Assembly: GCA_030532905.1 (NCBI GenBank)
Contig: JAUNKE010000003.1
Coordinates: 1-64,000 of the forward strand
Length of the DNA stretch: 64,000 nt
Direction of reading: 5' to 3'
Source of the DNA: Peptostreptococcaceae bacterium
GTDB lineage: Bacteria; Bacillota; Clostridia; Peptostreptococcales; Filifactoraceae
Within the stretch, counting starts at the first letter, position 1. The number at the start of each line of letters is the position of its first letter. Made by a program: the position numbers and the translations under genes. Below are positions 25,947 through 35,065 of the stretch, one piece after another. The notes beneath the pieces were generated by a model. That model made no database searches. It saw only the letters and a list, made by a program, of their open reading frames with translations, and was not told where the DNA came from.

Positions 25947-26630
25947 TTATGACAGCATAATTTTTTCCAACTGAAGCGGCTCCACATATTCGCCTTTTCG
26001 ATAAGCTCTCATATTTCCGCCGGAGATTTCATCAATCAGCGCAATCTGTCTCTTTTCGCCGACACGACCGAACTCGAATTTGATATCATAAAGCTCCAAT
26101 TCTTTTTTTGCTAATTCTTCCTTGACGATAAGCGCGATTTTTCTTGTCATCTCCGCTAAAGTTTTATATTCTTCTTTGCTCATAATCCCGAGCATCTCAA
26201 GCGCCTCGTCGGTAATGAGCGGGTCATTGCGGTCATCATCCTTTAAAGTAACTTCAACATAGGCATCCAAAGGCTGTCCTTCTTGCGCGTATTTCCCGTA
26301 GCGACGAAGGAAACTGCCCACCGCTTTGAATCGGCAAATCACTTCGACACCTTCTCCAAAGACAGTTGCAGGCAAAACGGTCATTGTGCGATTCTCGATG
26401 TCGGCATCCACATAATGCGTCAGGATTCCGGCGGCATTTATTTTTTCAAAAAAGAATTTGGTCAACTTGAGACCCGCTTCACCGGCGCCCTCCATCGTCA
26501 AACCGACGGTATTTGCGCCCGGGTCGAAAACACCGTCCACACCGGTCACATCGTCTTTGAATTTCAACAGAAAATTGCCGTTCTCCAAATCAAATACATC
26601 TTTTGTCTTTCCCTGATATACCTTTTTCAT
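25947..26630 (-). CDS. purC: Phosphoribosylaminoimidazole-succinocarboxamide synthase
   Basis: PurC joins CAIR with aspartate using ATP in purine synthesis. The 227 residues match the compact bacterial form: KKVYQGKTKDVF with the Gly-rich ATP loop, LKFKDDVTGVDG, VICRFKAVGSFLRRYG, LKDDDRNDPLI and the ATP-binding LIDEISGGNMRA. It stands alone, with no other pur genes in the window, and has a TTGAAC-17-TATTAT promoter. GAGAGGTAACGG precedes the ATG. Confidence 0.96.
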   Translation of the reverse strand: MKKVYQGKTKDVFDLENGNFLLKFKDDVTGVDGVFDPGANTVGLTMEGAGEAGLKLTKFFFEKINAAGILTHYVDADIENRTMTVLPATVFGEGVEVICRFKAVGSFLRRYGKYAQEGQPLDAYVEVTLKDDDRNDPLITDEALEMLGIMSKEEYKTLAEMTRKIALIVKEELAKKELELYDIKFEFGRVGEKRQIALIDEISGGNMRAYRKGEYVEPLQLEKIMLS

Positions 26631-26671
26631 CCGTTACCTCTCATTTATCACAAAAATTTTACTCCAAAACA

Positions 26672-26700
26672 ATAATAACGAAAAAAAGAAAAATGTTCAA
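26672..26700 (-). promoter_or_regulatory. Promoter of purC
   Basis: Minus strand TTGAAC and TATTAT with a 17-base spacer, about 42 bases before the ATG. No PurR-type box was recognised. Confidence 0.6.
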
Positions 26701-26850
26701 GGTTTTTTGGATAAATTTCTTGTTTTATCGTTGATTTTTTCAAAAACAAGCTTTATTCCCGAACTTATTTCAAATTCATAAAAACTTATATTCGGATATC
26801 ACTTCTTTCAACTTCAAAAAATCCGCTTGTTAATTCTTTTTTCCCTGCAT

Positions 26851-26886
26851 AAAAAAGCGTAGCCCTGATACAGCTACGCAAAAAAT
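26851..26886. terminator. Terminator of the diguanylate cyclase operon
   Basis: GCGTAGC/GCTACGC stem flanked by A6 and A-rich sequence on the plus strand, so the minus-strand reading ends in TTTTTT. It lies about 55 bases past the last cyclase gene. Confidence 0.85.
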
Positions 26887-26939
26887 TTCTATACAATCTT
26901 TACTCGAAGTCACTTCATCCGATTTCAAAGCCGAGTCTT

Positions 26940-28706
26940 TTAATATCGAACCTGCTCTTCTTTTTTCCGCTTCTTATCCATATAAAGCGCATTGTCCGCC
27001 CGATTCATCAAATCTTCAAAACGATGGTCTAAAATGGAATCGTAATAAGCGACACCACAGGATGATGAAACCGTGAATCCTCTCTTTTGGCTTTGCATAT
27101 TCATTTGCTGCTCGACCAATCGAATCCTTTTTTCCACGATGGATCTGTCAACATTTTTGAGTACGCACAAAAACTCATCTCCGCTCATGCGATAGCACTC
27201 TCCGATGTCGGAAAAATTATCGAACAATGTCGATGCGACCGTTTGAAGCAACTCATCCCCTTTGGAATGTCCCAAAGTGTCATTGGTCAACTTGAGATTG
27301 TCCGCATCGAAAGCGATGACCGTCAGCGACATAAAGTCCGCTTGATATTCCACCAAATCTTCCATAAAAGATGTACGATTTTTCAGAGCCGTCAAGTTGT
27401 CGCGACCCGCGAGCTCTTTGTAGTATTCCATCGACTGCCCTTTTTCATAAAGCTCCGAATAGAAACGAAGCTCCTTGAGAATCAGAATGAAAAAGAACAA
27501 CGCGACGCCGACCGCTTCGAGCAATGCCGCATGTCGAAGATTCATATTCTCCTGCATTCTCGAAAGCAGCAAAAATACCAAGAGTACGAAATATCCGAAA
27601 ATCAAATTGTTGCTGCTCGGTTTACCCTCTTTACTCTCAACCATCAAGAGAAGCAGATTGAAAATGACAAACAGAATAATCAGCACCTTCTCCGATATCA
27701 ATAAATCCAGCAGAATACCGACGCCGAACAAATATCCGGAAATTTTGACCGCGATGAACAAGGCGATGAGAGCCATCTCCGTAAAGATAATCGCTCGGCA
27801 ATTCACCACCTTGGATTTTAACATATAAAAACCGAAGCTGAAGCCTGCCAGCAATTTGGACATCCCGTATATCTGGTCGAGCATCGCCGCATCATAAAAA
27901 ATATAGCGCAACACACCATTTGATGCCATCTCCGCCAAGCCCATAAAGATCGTGCTGAGCCCTAGATATTTCAAATGCTGATGATTACCGATATTGCGAT
28001 ACGGAAGAAATCCGAAAAACGCAACGATAAAACCCATTGTCGCAATCACCGCACCAATCGCGAGAGAAAAAGCTTCTCTGGTAAAAATGTAGCTGAACAT
28101 ATCTTGTCGCGATGCCAGGTAGATGTCTTTTATCTTAATCGTTTTGGAAAAATGCGGCATATGTTTTTGCTCGTGCAGATATTCACCAATCGTTCTCTCA
28201 ATCGGAGCTACCGATTGCAGAAGCGTTTTGCTTTCTTCATCATCCAAAATAAGATTTTGCAAATTTGAAATATCGATGCGAATCACATCACCGACGGATG
28301 CCTTGCCGCGCAAATCGATAAAATTCCATACTTCACCGCCAATCGTTGCGAGTTTGCTCCCTCTGTCCCGATCCAACGAATAAATCAGTCGCCCGTTGAC
28401 ATATACTTTCACCAACTGATCCTTCGTCGCGAAAGCCATGCCGCCATAGTATGAAATCGCATTGTCCACCCGCCGACGAATCGTCGCTTTGTAGCGATGC
28501 GGTGCTACCGTAATCGGCAAATCAATCTCCTGGGTCATGTGCTCCACATCGAGCTGCCATTTCTGAGAATATGACACGACTCCTCGGGACAGGGTCGCCG
28601 TCACATGATCGCTCATCACCGCTTCCACGATGCCCGCGATGCTTAAAATGACCGCAACAATCCCCAGTATGATATTCAAATATTTTATTTTTTCAAATCG
28701 TCTCAT
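26940..28706 (-). CDS. Membrane diguanylate cyclase, subfamily 1 (fourth gene of operon)
   Basis: The 588-residue protein has an N-terminal helix (~10-30), an extracytoplasmic sensor domain (~30-190, with KVYVNGRLIYS and GEVWNFIDLRG) and seven membrane helices (~200-390). A C-terminal GGDEF domain follows (DADNLKLTNDTLGHSKGDELL; active-site SGDEF at ~525). SGDEF is an accepted active variant that makes c-di-GMP from two GTP. No RxxD inhibitory site stands five residues before it. The gene starts 3 bases after the preceding gene's stop, with a weak ribosome site (GGATAGAG), suggesting coupled translation. It is closer in sensor and motif to 30381-32051 than to its immediate neighbour. Confidence 0.9.
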   Translation of the reverse strand: MRRFEKIKYLNIILGIVAVILSIAGIVEAVMSDHVTATLSRGVVSYSQKWQLDVEHMTQEIDLPITVAPHRYKATIRRRVDNAISYYGGMAFATKDQLVKVYVNGRLIYSLDRDRGSKLATIGGEVWNFIDLRGKASVGDVIRIDISNLQNLILDDEESKTLLQSVAPIERTIGEYLHEQKHMPHFSKTIKIKDIYLASRQDMFSYIFTREAFSLAIGAVIATMGFIVAFFGFLPYRNIGNHQHLKYLGLSTIFMGLAEMASNGVLRYIFYDAAMLDQIYGMSKLLAGFSFGFYMLKSKVVNCRAIIFTEMALIALFIAVKISGYLFGVGILLDLLISEKVLIILFVIFNLLLLMVESKEGKPSSNNLIFGYFVLLVFLLLSRMQENMNLRHAALLEAVGVALFFFILILKELRFYSELYEKGQSMEYYKELAGRDNLTALKNRTSFMEDLVEYQADFMSLTVIAFDADNLKLTNDTLGHSKGDELLQTVASTLFDNFSDIGECYRMSGDEFLCVLKNVDRSIVEKRIRLVEQQMNMQSQKRGFTVSSSCGVAYYDSILDHRFEDLMNRADNALYMDKKRKKEEQVRY

Positions 28707-28709
28707 ACT

Positions 28710-30371
28710 CTATCCAATCTTCATTGTAATTTTTCTAAGATACATATTCTCATCCGCTCGGTCAATCAAATCTTTGATTTTTAAATCACGACGGGAATCA
28801 TACACGGCGACGCCGGTTGCGATTTCAAGGGGACATTCGTTCTTTGAATTATATTTATGAATCTTGCTGTCCATCTCCCAAATCAACTGATTGAGCTCGT
28901 CCTCGGTTTTTCCGCTGCACAATATCGCAAATTCATCGCCGCCCAATCGAAACTTTCGATATTCCTCATTAAATACCTCACGCAGCACATCCGCCAGCGC
29001 AACGAGCAATCTGTCGCCCGCCGCATGCCCGAAGCTGTCGTTGATTTGTTTCAGATTGTTCACATCGATGGCGATGATGCCGATTTTTTGGATGTCGGTC
29101 AGCGTTTCAATCTGCTGCAAAAATGCCGATTGATTTTCCAAATTCGTCATGATGTCAATTCCGGCAATCGCTTTGTAATGCTCCACCCACATACTCAATC
29201 GTTGTGCCAGTTTGATTTCGCGTATCGCTTCCAAAGTCATCAACAGAAGAGAAATCGCCATCCCAAGCTCAATCAAGGAGGCACTCAATCTGTCGGGATC
29301 GATTTGATGTAAAAAAGTATCCAGCGAAATCAAAAAGAAGAGCACGAAGGATGGTAAAATCATTTTGCCGACGGAGGAGTTTTTACTCTCATTGTAATCT
29401 AAAATCAGCAAAAGAATTAAAATCGCTCCACCGAATAGCTTGACGATCATCTCCGCATCCGCATACTGATACACGTCAAATCCGATGCTGAAATATAAGA
29501 CCAGACGCAAGATCGTATAAACCGAAAGAATCAGCAGCATCGTCATCATCGAATTTTTGTATTTAAAATCCGGAATCAGATACATCGTCCACAAAACCGG
29601 CATACACATCAGACAGCCCGCCGTAAACGAAATCATTTTGATGACCTCTTCATCCTTAATCACGAATTGTATCCAGACATTCTTTGAAAAAAACCAAGCA
29701 AAAGAAAGCAAGGCAAATACGCCAATCCACAGAATTCGATCGGGTATCTGAGACTTTCTTCGATTGACGAAATAATAAGAAATGGCAATCAGTGAAAAAA
29801 TGAATACCCCGAAGCTGTAAACCATCGCGAATTGATTTTTGCCCAACAGAAAGCCTGCAAAATCATAATCGTCCGCCGAATACATCTTTGGCAATTTGTT
29901 ACGCCACAGCGGATAGTTCGGCGTCAACACCAATTTGATTTTGTCGCCCTGCTTCGCATATTCGGGAATATGAACAATATTCCATTTATGTCCGTAATAA
30001 TTTTTCGTGTTGAAGACATGACTCTCATTTCCGAAGCGATAAATCTCGTAGCTGTCGAAAAATGCCGCCACCCCCATGTCCTTCGTATAGAAAATCAAAC
30101 TTCCCTTGTTTATCATACAGGATGTCAACTTTCTTTCCAGTACGATGACCTGCATATCTTCATATTTATACGGAACCGTCGTGGTGATTTTTCGAAAGCG
30201 GTCTCCATCCAACGACAATCGCCAATTTGCGGATACATCCGAAATATTGTGACTGAATCTCGAGCCGTCAGCCACTTCACGATAAGCGAAAATCGCCATC
30301 GCGATACTGATCAACAACAGGAAAACATCCAGTCTTATATATTTAAAAATCCTTTTCGATTTTATCTCCAT
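28710..30371 (-). CDS. Membrane diguanylate cyclase, subfamily 2 (third gene of operon)
   Basis: The 553-residue protein has the same layout: an N-terminal helix, an outside sensor (~30-185, with GHKWNIVHIPEY and PKMYSADDYDF), seven helices, and a GGDEF domain (DVNNLKQINDSFGHAAGDRLL; canonical GGDEF at ~490). No RxxD I-site is visible, so product inhibition through that site is unlikely. It resembles 32060-33715 in the MYSA sensor motif and the canonical active site. AGGAG precedes the ATG, 9 bases after the previous stop. Confidence 0.9.
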   Translation of the reverse strand: MEIKSKRIFKYIRLDVFLLLISIAMAIFAYREVADGSRFSHNISDVSANWRLSLDGDRFRKITTTVPYKYEDMQVIVLERKLTSCMINKGSLIFYTKDMGVAAFFDSYEIYRFGNESHVFNTKNYYGHKWNIVHIPEYAKQGDKIKLVLTPNYPLWRNKLPKMYSADDYDFAGFLLGKNQFAMVYSFGVFIFSLIAISYYFVNRRKSQIPDRILWIGVFALLSFAWFFSKNVWIQFVIKDEEVIKMISFTAGCLMCMPVLWTMYLIPDFKYKNSMMTMLLILSVYTILRLVLYFSIGFDVYQYADAEMIVKLFGGAILILLLILDYNESKNSSVGKMILPSFVLFFLISLDTFLHQIDPDRLSASLIELGMAISLLLMTLEAIREIKLAQRLSMWVEHYKAIAGIDIMTNLENQSAFLQQIETLTDIQKIGIIAIDVNNLKQINDSFGHAAGDRLLVALADVLREVFNEEYRKFRLGGDEFAILCSGKTEDELNQLIWEMDSKIHKYNSKNECPLEIATGVAVYDSRRDLKIKDLIDRADENMYLRKITMKIG

Positions 30372-30380
30372 TTCAAACTC

Positions 30381-32051
30381 CTACCGCAAATAATTTTCTG
30401 AATCCTTCGAGCTGTTTTTGTCATCGTACATTTCCTTGTCCGCACGAATCATCGTATCCTGCAAATTTCTGTCCGTATCCTCGGAAAAAGTCGCCAGCCC
30501 CGCGGATATCCGAAGAAGATAAGGCTTGTTGTGATCCAATGCTCGAATCGCCTGCTTGAAGCGGAACAGATGATTGGTAATCACAAAAATATCCGCATCC
30601 GAAATGCACAAAAATTCATCACCGCTGATACGATAGCAATCGCCCAATCCGCCAAACACTTCATAAATCAACCGGCTTGCGGTGATAATCATATCATCTC
30701 CCAAATTGTGACCGAAATTGTCATTGACCGTTTTCAAATTGTCCACATCAAAACTGATGACCGAAAGCCCTTCTTTGTTCTGATTGAATCGCTGCAAATC
30801 CTCCACGAGAGAAATTCGATTCTTCAGACTCGTCATCTGATCCGTTCTCGCCAGATATTTATAGTAATTGGTCAGCTCCGCCCATTCATACAATTTCAGC
30901 GTGGTTTGAATCTCAGAAACCGCATTGATTAAGAAAAAAATCACCACACCGAGCAAAGCAAACACCGGACCGCTCACGCCGGTTCCGTAATTGAGGAGAA
31001 AATCCAGCATGACCAAGCCGAGTAGCTGAGAAAAAGAAAGTAAAATCACTTTCAACTCGCCGCGTCCTTTGCTGAAAGCATGCGCGAGCAGGAGCAAAGA
31101 ATATACCAAAGTCCCGACAATCAAAGTGACAAAAACCGCATACTCCCAAGATTCAATCAGGCGATGACGCGTCAAATGCACCGCTGAAAAAAGCACCACC
31201 CAAAGAACCGACAGCCGCATCAGATAAACCAGACTCCTTCGCTTCGACAAGGATTCGAATTGGGCGATATATCCCGCAACCGCCGTAACGGAAAGTAGGA
31301 GCGAATTATAGCCGACGATGCGCAAAGTGTAGGCGCTCAAATAATCAAAAGATACCACATTGCTGATGCTGAGCACCGATGCGGCGGCAAACAGGGAGCC
31401 GAATCCCAACATCACGATGGACGGATGCAGACCGATGGTGCGACGATACAAAAGACGGAACAGCAAAACCGAAAGCCCCATCATCATCAATAAGAGAATC
31501 ACGATATATTTATAATAATCCAGCCCCAAAGCAATCGAGAAAATTTCCTGCTGCTTTCCCATATAGATATTGCCGATTTTCACATTGCCGAATTGCGCAA
31601 AGGAAGTAAATTCCAATTTGATTTCATCCACTTCCGGACGATAATCGCGCAGCTCAACATAATGCCATAAATCACCGATATCCATTCTTCGCCCTTGATT
31701 GTCATAGTCAAAATTTGAATAGATGAGCTGATTGTTGACATAAGCCTGCACATAAGAATTGACGGCAAAGAAACCGATTCCACCTTTGCTGACCATCTCC
31801 TCGCTGATCGGACGCATGATGACGGCAACGCCGTCCGTCGTCGTAATCTGTCCGGGCACATCAATATAGCTGTATCCCCATGTGGAGCTTTGATGCCAAT
31901 GGTCATTTGCGGTCGATACATCATTGTCCCGATAATAAGTTTCGTCCGCAAATTTTTTGGTCAACGCGGCGAAAGCCAATACCATAACAAGCATCAGCAC
32001 AAACAAAAGCCAATTTATTCTATTTATATGTCGCCGAATCCATCCCCACAT
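30381..32051 (-). CDS. Membrane diguanylate cyclase, subfamily 1 (second gene of operon)
   Basis: The 556-residue protein has the sensor-7TM-GGDEF layout. The sensor contains AYVNNQLIYSNFD and DLWHYVELRDY, matching the 26940-28706 gene, as does IYMGKQQEIFS before the first of the seven helices. The cyclase part shows DVDNLKTVNDNFGHNLGDDMI and the SGDEF variant (CYRISGDEFLC). No I-site is seen. AGAGGATATT precedes the ATG, 8 bases after the upstream stop codon. Confidence 0.9.
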   Translation of the reverse strand: MWGWIRRHINRINWLLFVLMLVMVLAFAALTKKFADETYYRDNDVSTANDHWHQSSTWGYSYIDVPGQITTTDGVAVIMRPISEEMVSKGGIGFFAVNSYVQAYVNNQLIYSNFDYDNQGRRMDIGDLWHYVELRDYRPEVDEIKLEFTSFAQFGNVKIGNIYMGKQQEIFSIALGLDYYKYIVILLLMMMGLSVLLFRLLYRRTIGLHPSIVMLGFGSLFAAASVLSISNVVSFDYLSAYTLRIVGYNSLLLSVTAVAGYIAQFESLSKRRSLVYLMRLSVLWVVLFSAVHLTRHRLIESWEYAVFVTLIVGTLVYSLLLLAHAFSKGRGELKVILLSFSQLLGLVMLDFLLNYGTGVSGPVFALLGVVIFFLINAVSEIQTTLKLYEWAELTNYYKYLARTDQMTSLKNRISLVEDLQRFNQNKEGLSVISFDVDNLKTVNDNFGHNLGDDMIITASRLIYEVFGGLGDCYRISGDEFLCISDADIFVITNHLFRFKQAIRALDHNKPYLLRISAGLATFSEDTDRNLQDTMIRADKEMYDDKNSSKDSENYLR

Positions 32052-32059
32052 AATATCCT

Positions 32060-33715
32060 CTACAATTTATTGGTAATCTTTTTGAAATACATATTCTGAT
32101 CTGCTCGATTGATAAGCGAATCGATATTCGCATCGCGCTTCGGCTCATAGATCGCATAGCCGGTCGCAACACTCACTTTGTAAGCTCTCTTTACATTCAG
32201 ATGACGAATCTTACTTTCAAAATTCCACAAATCATCTTCAATTTGCTTGCTGTGCTTGTTGAAAGCGAAGATGGCAAATTCATCGCCGCCGATTCGAAAC
32301 AATTCATAGCCTGAAGTACCGAAAGCTTCCACAATCATCTTCGACACATCGACAATCATTCGGTCGCCCTCCTGATGTCCGTAGGTATCATTTATTTTTT
32401 TGAGATTGTTCACATCCATAATGATGACGCACAGATTGCTTAAATCCGTCAGCGCTTCGATTCGTCTGGAGTAGCAGTTACGATTCTTGAGCCCGGTCAG
32501 GATATCCGTTTCAAACAAAATTTGATATTTCTGCGCATCAATCGACTCTTTATAAATCGAAGCTAAATTCCCCGCAGCATTGTTCGTCACATACACGATT
32601 CCGAGAATCAACAAAAAGCTGAACAGATTGACGGAATAGAAATAATGACCCGACTTCACGATGACCAAATCGATCATCATCGCCACATACATGGCAAACA
32701 ACGGCAACATCAGACGAAAAATATCCCGATTGTCGGTTCGGTGGTAATCATCCACCAATGCCCAAATCATTGCAAGTCCCATCAAAATCATCACAAAAAG
32801 GTCAATCGGATAGATGATGAACCAATTCCCGTAGCCCATCAATTCGAGAACGACACGACTTGTAATGAAAATCATCTTGAAGAAAAGAAGAATCCGGAAC
32901 AATTTTATATGATTGGTTTGAACCATCTGACTGCAAAGTAAAAGAAGCGGCAAAATCATCAACAGACTGGTATAAGTTGTCAAAACCGACAGCAAAATTC
33001 CGTCGTTAAACACCCATCCCGTCCAAGTGATGCGCATCGAAAAGCTGACCGCCGCCAAAAAAGCGAACAATCCGATATTGAGCAGCTCATAGCTGTTTCT
33101 CTTCCAACTTTTTCGAATAAACCACAGACTGATGATTCCCATCGAAAGCACCAGCAGCAACGCACAGGTTATCATCGAAAAAATACTGTCGCGCAATACC
33201 AAGTCAAAAAAATCGACCACTTCCGCCGAATACATCATCGGCAAATTCCCGAATTCATTGGCTCGCTCATAACGAAACACGATGCTCAGATTGTCGCCCG
33301 GCGAAATATCGTGGGGCAAATCCACCACATTCCATTTCCAGCCACTGTACCAAATTTTAGAATCATTGTTATCGTAGCTGTAAACTTTTTTCTGATTGAG
33401 AAAAACCTCCACATCGACACCGACGCTGTTAAAAATCAGCGTCCGCGTCTGCAACAAAGGCGCATCGACATATCGCCAAATCCGAAGCGAATCCTCAACC
33501 GGAATATCCAATTTTGTATCAACCTTCGTCGGAAAAACTTGGTTTTGAGATTGATATAACCAATCGTTCGTCAAAACAAAAACCTTGCTTTTCAAATCAT
33601 TGCTCTTAACGGCTTTTGAAGCAAGAATAATCACAATCAAAATCGAGAATATGGCAAACAGAGCAATAAAACCGCGCAAAGCATTTTGTGTTTTTTTCTC
33701 TAATCTCTCATTCAT
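32060..33715 (-). CDS. Membrane diguanylate cyclase, subfamily 2 (first gene of operon)
   Basis: The 551-residue protein opens the four-cyclase operon. The extracytoplasmic sensor carries SGWKWNVVDLPH and PMMYSAEVVDFFD, as in the 28710-30371 gene. Seven helices follow, then a GGDEF domain with DVNNLKKINDTYGHQEGDRMI and canonical GGDEF (LFRIGGDEFAIF). No RxxD I-site is seen. The start (MNERLEKK) has a weak ribosome site (GGGATATT). A TATAAT -10 lies about 106 bases upstream. Confidence 0.9.
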   Translation of the reverse strand: MNERLEKKTQNALRGFIALFAIFSILIVIILASKAVKSNDLKSKVFVLTNDWLYQSQNQVFPTKVDTKLDIPVEDSLRIWRYVDAPLLQTRTLIFNSVGVDVEVFLNQKKVYSYDNNDSKIWYSGWKWNVVDLPHDISPGDNLSIVFRYERANEFGNLPMMYSAEVVDFFDLVLRDSIFSMITCALLLVLSMGIISLWFIRKSWKRNSYELLNIGLFAFLAAVSFSMRITWTGWVFNDGILLSVLTTYTSLLMILPLLLLCSQMVQTNHIKLFRILLFFKMIFITSRVVLELMGYGNWFIIYPIDLFVMILMGLAMIWALVDDYHRTDNRDIFRLMLPLFAMYVAMMIDLVIVKSGHYFYSVNLFSFLLILGIVYVTNNAAGNLASIYKESIDAQKYQILFETDILTGLKNRNCYSRRIEALTDLSNLCVIIMDVNNLKKINDTYGHQEGDRMIVDVSKMIVEAFGTSGYELFRIGGDEFAIFAFNKHSKQIEDDLWNFESKIRHLNVKRAYKVSVATGYAIYEPKRDANIDSLINRADQNMYFKKITNKL

Positions 33716-34105
33716 AATATCCCGTTTCGAATGAAGCGCTGCCGCGTTTCACTCAAAAATAAAATCCTTTCAAAAATAGACATCCAACCGAATCGAAAAT
33801 CTCGGTTTTAGGATATGTATATTATAACAGTTTCACAACAAAAATGTAATGCCTTTCAACAAAAAAGACGCTCTAAAGCGTGTTAAATTCCATATTTTTA
33901 TCTCAGATATTCATTTTCCTGTAATAATATCGTAATTTTATGCTTGATTCTTAATACCGAATTTGAATTTTAACTCAGACTTACGCCGCATAAAAATCGA
34001 TTCCTATTCTGTTTTGTAAAAATTTGTGCGATTGACGACGTTTGAGATTATCTTTTCAATTTTCGGGTACATATTATAGTGGAGACAAAATTAAGGAGGT
34101 TATGT
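33716..34105. other. Divergent region between cyclase operon and ferritin
   Basis: Contains a minus-strand TATAAT (plus 33821-33826) as likely -10 of the cyclase operon. Also present is a minus-strand terminator-like hairpin ACGCT-ttag-AGCGT followed by CTTTTTT (33861-33881). The hairpin lies upstream of that -10, so it may end a short upstream transcript. The ferritin side has TATTAT near 34073 with no clear -35; no Fur or PerR box was recognised. Confidence 0.45.
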
Positions 34106-34621
34106 ATGATTGATAAGAAAGTGGCCGCTCTGTTGAATGAGCAAATTAACAAGGAGTTTTTCTCCGCGTATCTGTACTTGGATTTCTCGATTTATTATGA
34201 CAAAGAAGGACTTGCCGGTTTTGCAAACTGGTTTCGAATTCAAGCGCAGGAAGAGAGAGACCATGCGATTATCTTTTTAAACTATATGCAGGAAAACGGA
34301 TTGGATGTGACATTGGAGGCGATCGACAAGCCGAATGTAAAAATCAAAGCGCATATCGACCCGCTGAAAGAGGCGTTGGCACATGAGAAATATGTGACCG
34401 CTTCCATCAACGAGATTTATACTGCGGCAAACAAGGCAAAGGATTATCGAACCATGCAGTTTTTGGATTGGTTCATCAAAGAGCAGGGCGAAGAAGAAGC
34501 AACCGCCGACACCAATATTCGAAAAATGGAATTGTTCGGCGTGGACGGCAAAGGACTCTACATGTTGGATTCTGAGCTGGGTTCCAGAACTTACAACCCT
34601 CCGACGATTTTATCGGAATAG
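34106..34621 (+). CDS. Ferritin (FtnA-like iron-storage protein)
   Basis: Ferritin oxidises Fe(II) and stores it as mineral inside a 24-subunit shell. The 171 residues form the four-helix ferritin-like fold with visible ferroxidase ligands: Glu in NEQINKEFFSAYLYLD, Glu and His in QAQEERDHA, Glu in AHEKYVTASIN and Gln in WFIKEQGEEEATA. The start at 34106 (MIDKKVAALL) follows AAGGAGG at optimal spacing; nine upstream open codons contain the ribosome site itself. It is monocistronic with a strong terminator. Confidence 0.96.
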   Translation: MIDKKVAALLNEQINKEFFSAYLYLDFSIYYDKEGLAGFANWFRIQAQEERDHAIIFLNYMQENGLDVTLEAIDKPNVKIKAHIDPLKEALAHEKYVTASINEIYTAANKAKDYRTMQFLDWFIKEQGEEEATADTNIRKMELFGVDGKGLYMLDSELGSRTYNPPTILSE

Positions 34622-34653
34622 CAAACAAATCATTTCATAGATTAACACCTTTC

Positions 34654-34689
34654 AAAAAATCATCCTACGCTCATAGGGGATGATTTTTT
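34654..34689. terminator. Ferritin terminator
   Basis: A perfect 12-bp stem AAAAAATCATCC/GGATGATTTTTT. It includes the ATG at 34680 that would otherwise begin the next open frame. Confidence 0.9.
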
Positions 34690-34703
34690 CACGAGTGAAA
34701 GAT

Positions 34704-34976
34704 ATGCAAATTACAATTACAGAACAAGCCAAACAATATTTGAATAAAAAAAATATCCGGAGCATCTCGGTACTTTTTCCCGGATGCGGAAAATGCAACA
34801 GTCCAGCTCGGCGCGCTTCAGTCGGAACGATTACGCCGGGCGATTTGTCGCGATACGAATCCCATCTTGTGGACGGCATCGAAGTTCATGTGCGCGATGA
34901 TGTGCGAAAGCATAAGGATTCGCTGACGATTTCGTTGAGCAGATTTTTATGGCAGGTAGAGCTCGTTGCGGATTAG
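34704..34976 (+). CDS. Small protein resembling the CC/Se-motif family
   Basis: The 90-residue product (start MQITITEQAKQYL) has an N-terminal helix ending in YLNKKNI, a strand SISVLFPGCGKC with a Cys-x2-Cys pair, and VDGIEVHVRDD near 60. This recalls the HesB-like CC/Se-motif small proteins, in which paired Cys or Sec may bind metal or act in redox chemistry. Here all residues are ordinary Cys. The ribosome site is weak (GAGTGAAAGAT). The upstream ATG at 34680 lies in the ferritin terminator and is unlikely to be used. Its own promoter is not evident. Confidence 0.6.
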   Translation: MQITITEQAKQYLNKKNIRSISVLFPGCGKCNSPARRASVGTITPGDLSRYESHLVDGIEVHVRDDVRKHKDSLTISLSRFLWQVELVAD

Positions 34977-34982
34977 TAAAAC

Positions 34983-35056
34983 AAAACCTAAGCGAAGGCA
35001 TATCTCAAAGTCGGATTGACATCGGGCTTTTGAGAGTACGCTCTTGCTTAGGTTTT
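34983..35056. terminator. Bidirectional terminator between converging genes
   Basis: AAAACCTAAGC (34983-34993) pairs with GCTTAGGTTTT (35046-35056), with an inner CTCAAA/TTTGAG stem. It separates the small CC/Se-like gene from the converging minus-strand operon. Confidence 0.75.
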
Positions 35057-35065
35057 TGCTTTTTA

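Noticed and set aside
34704-34976. Selenocysteine in the small CC/Se-like protein
   Set aside because: The frame has ordinary Cys codons at the motif, ends with TAG, and shows no in-frame TGA.
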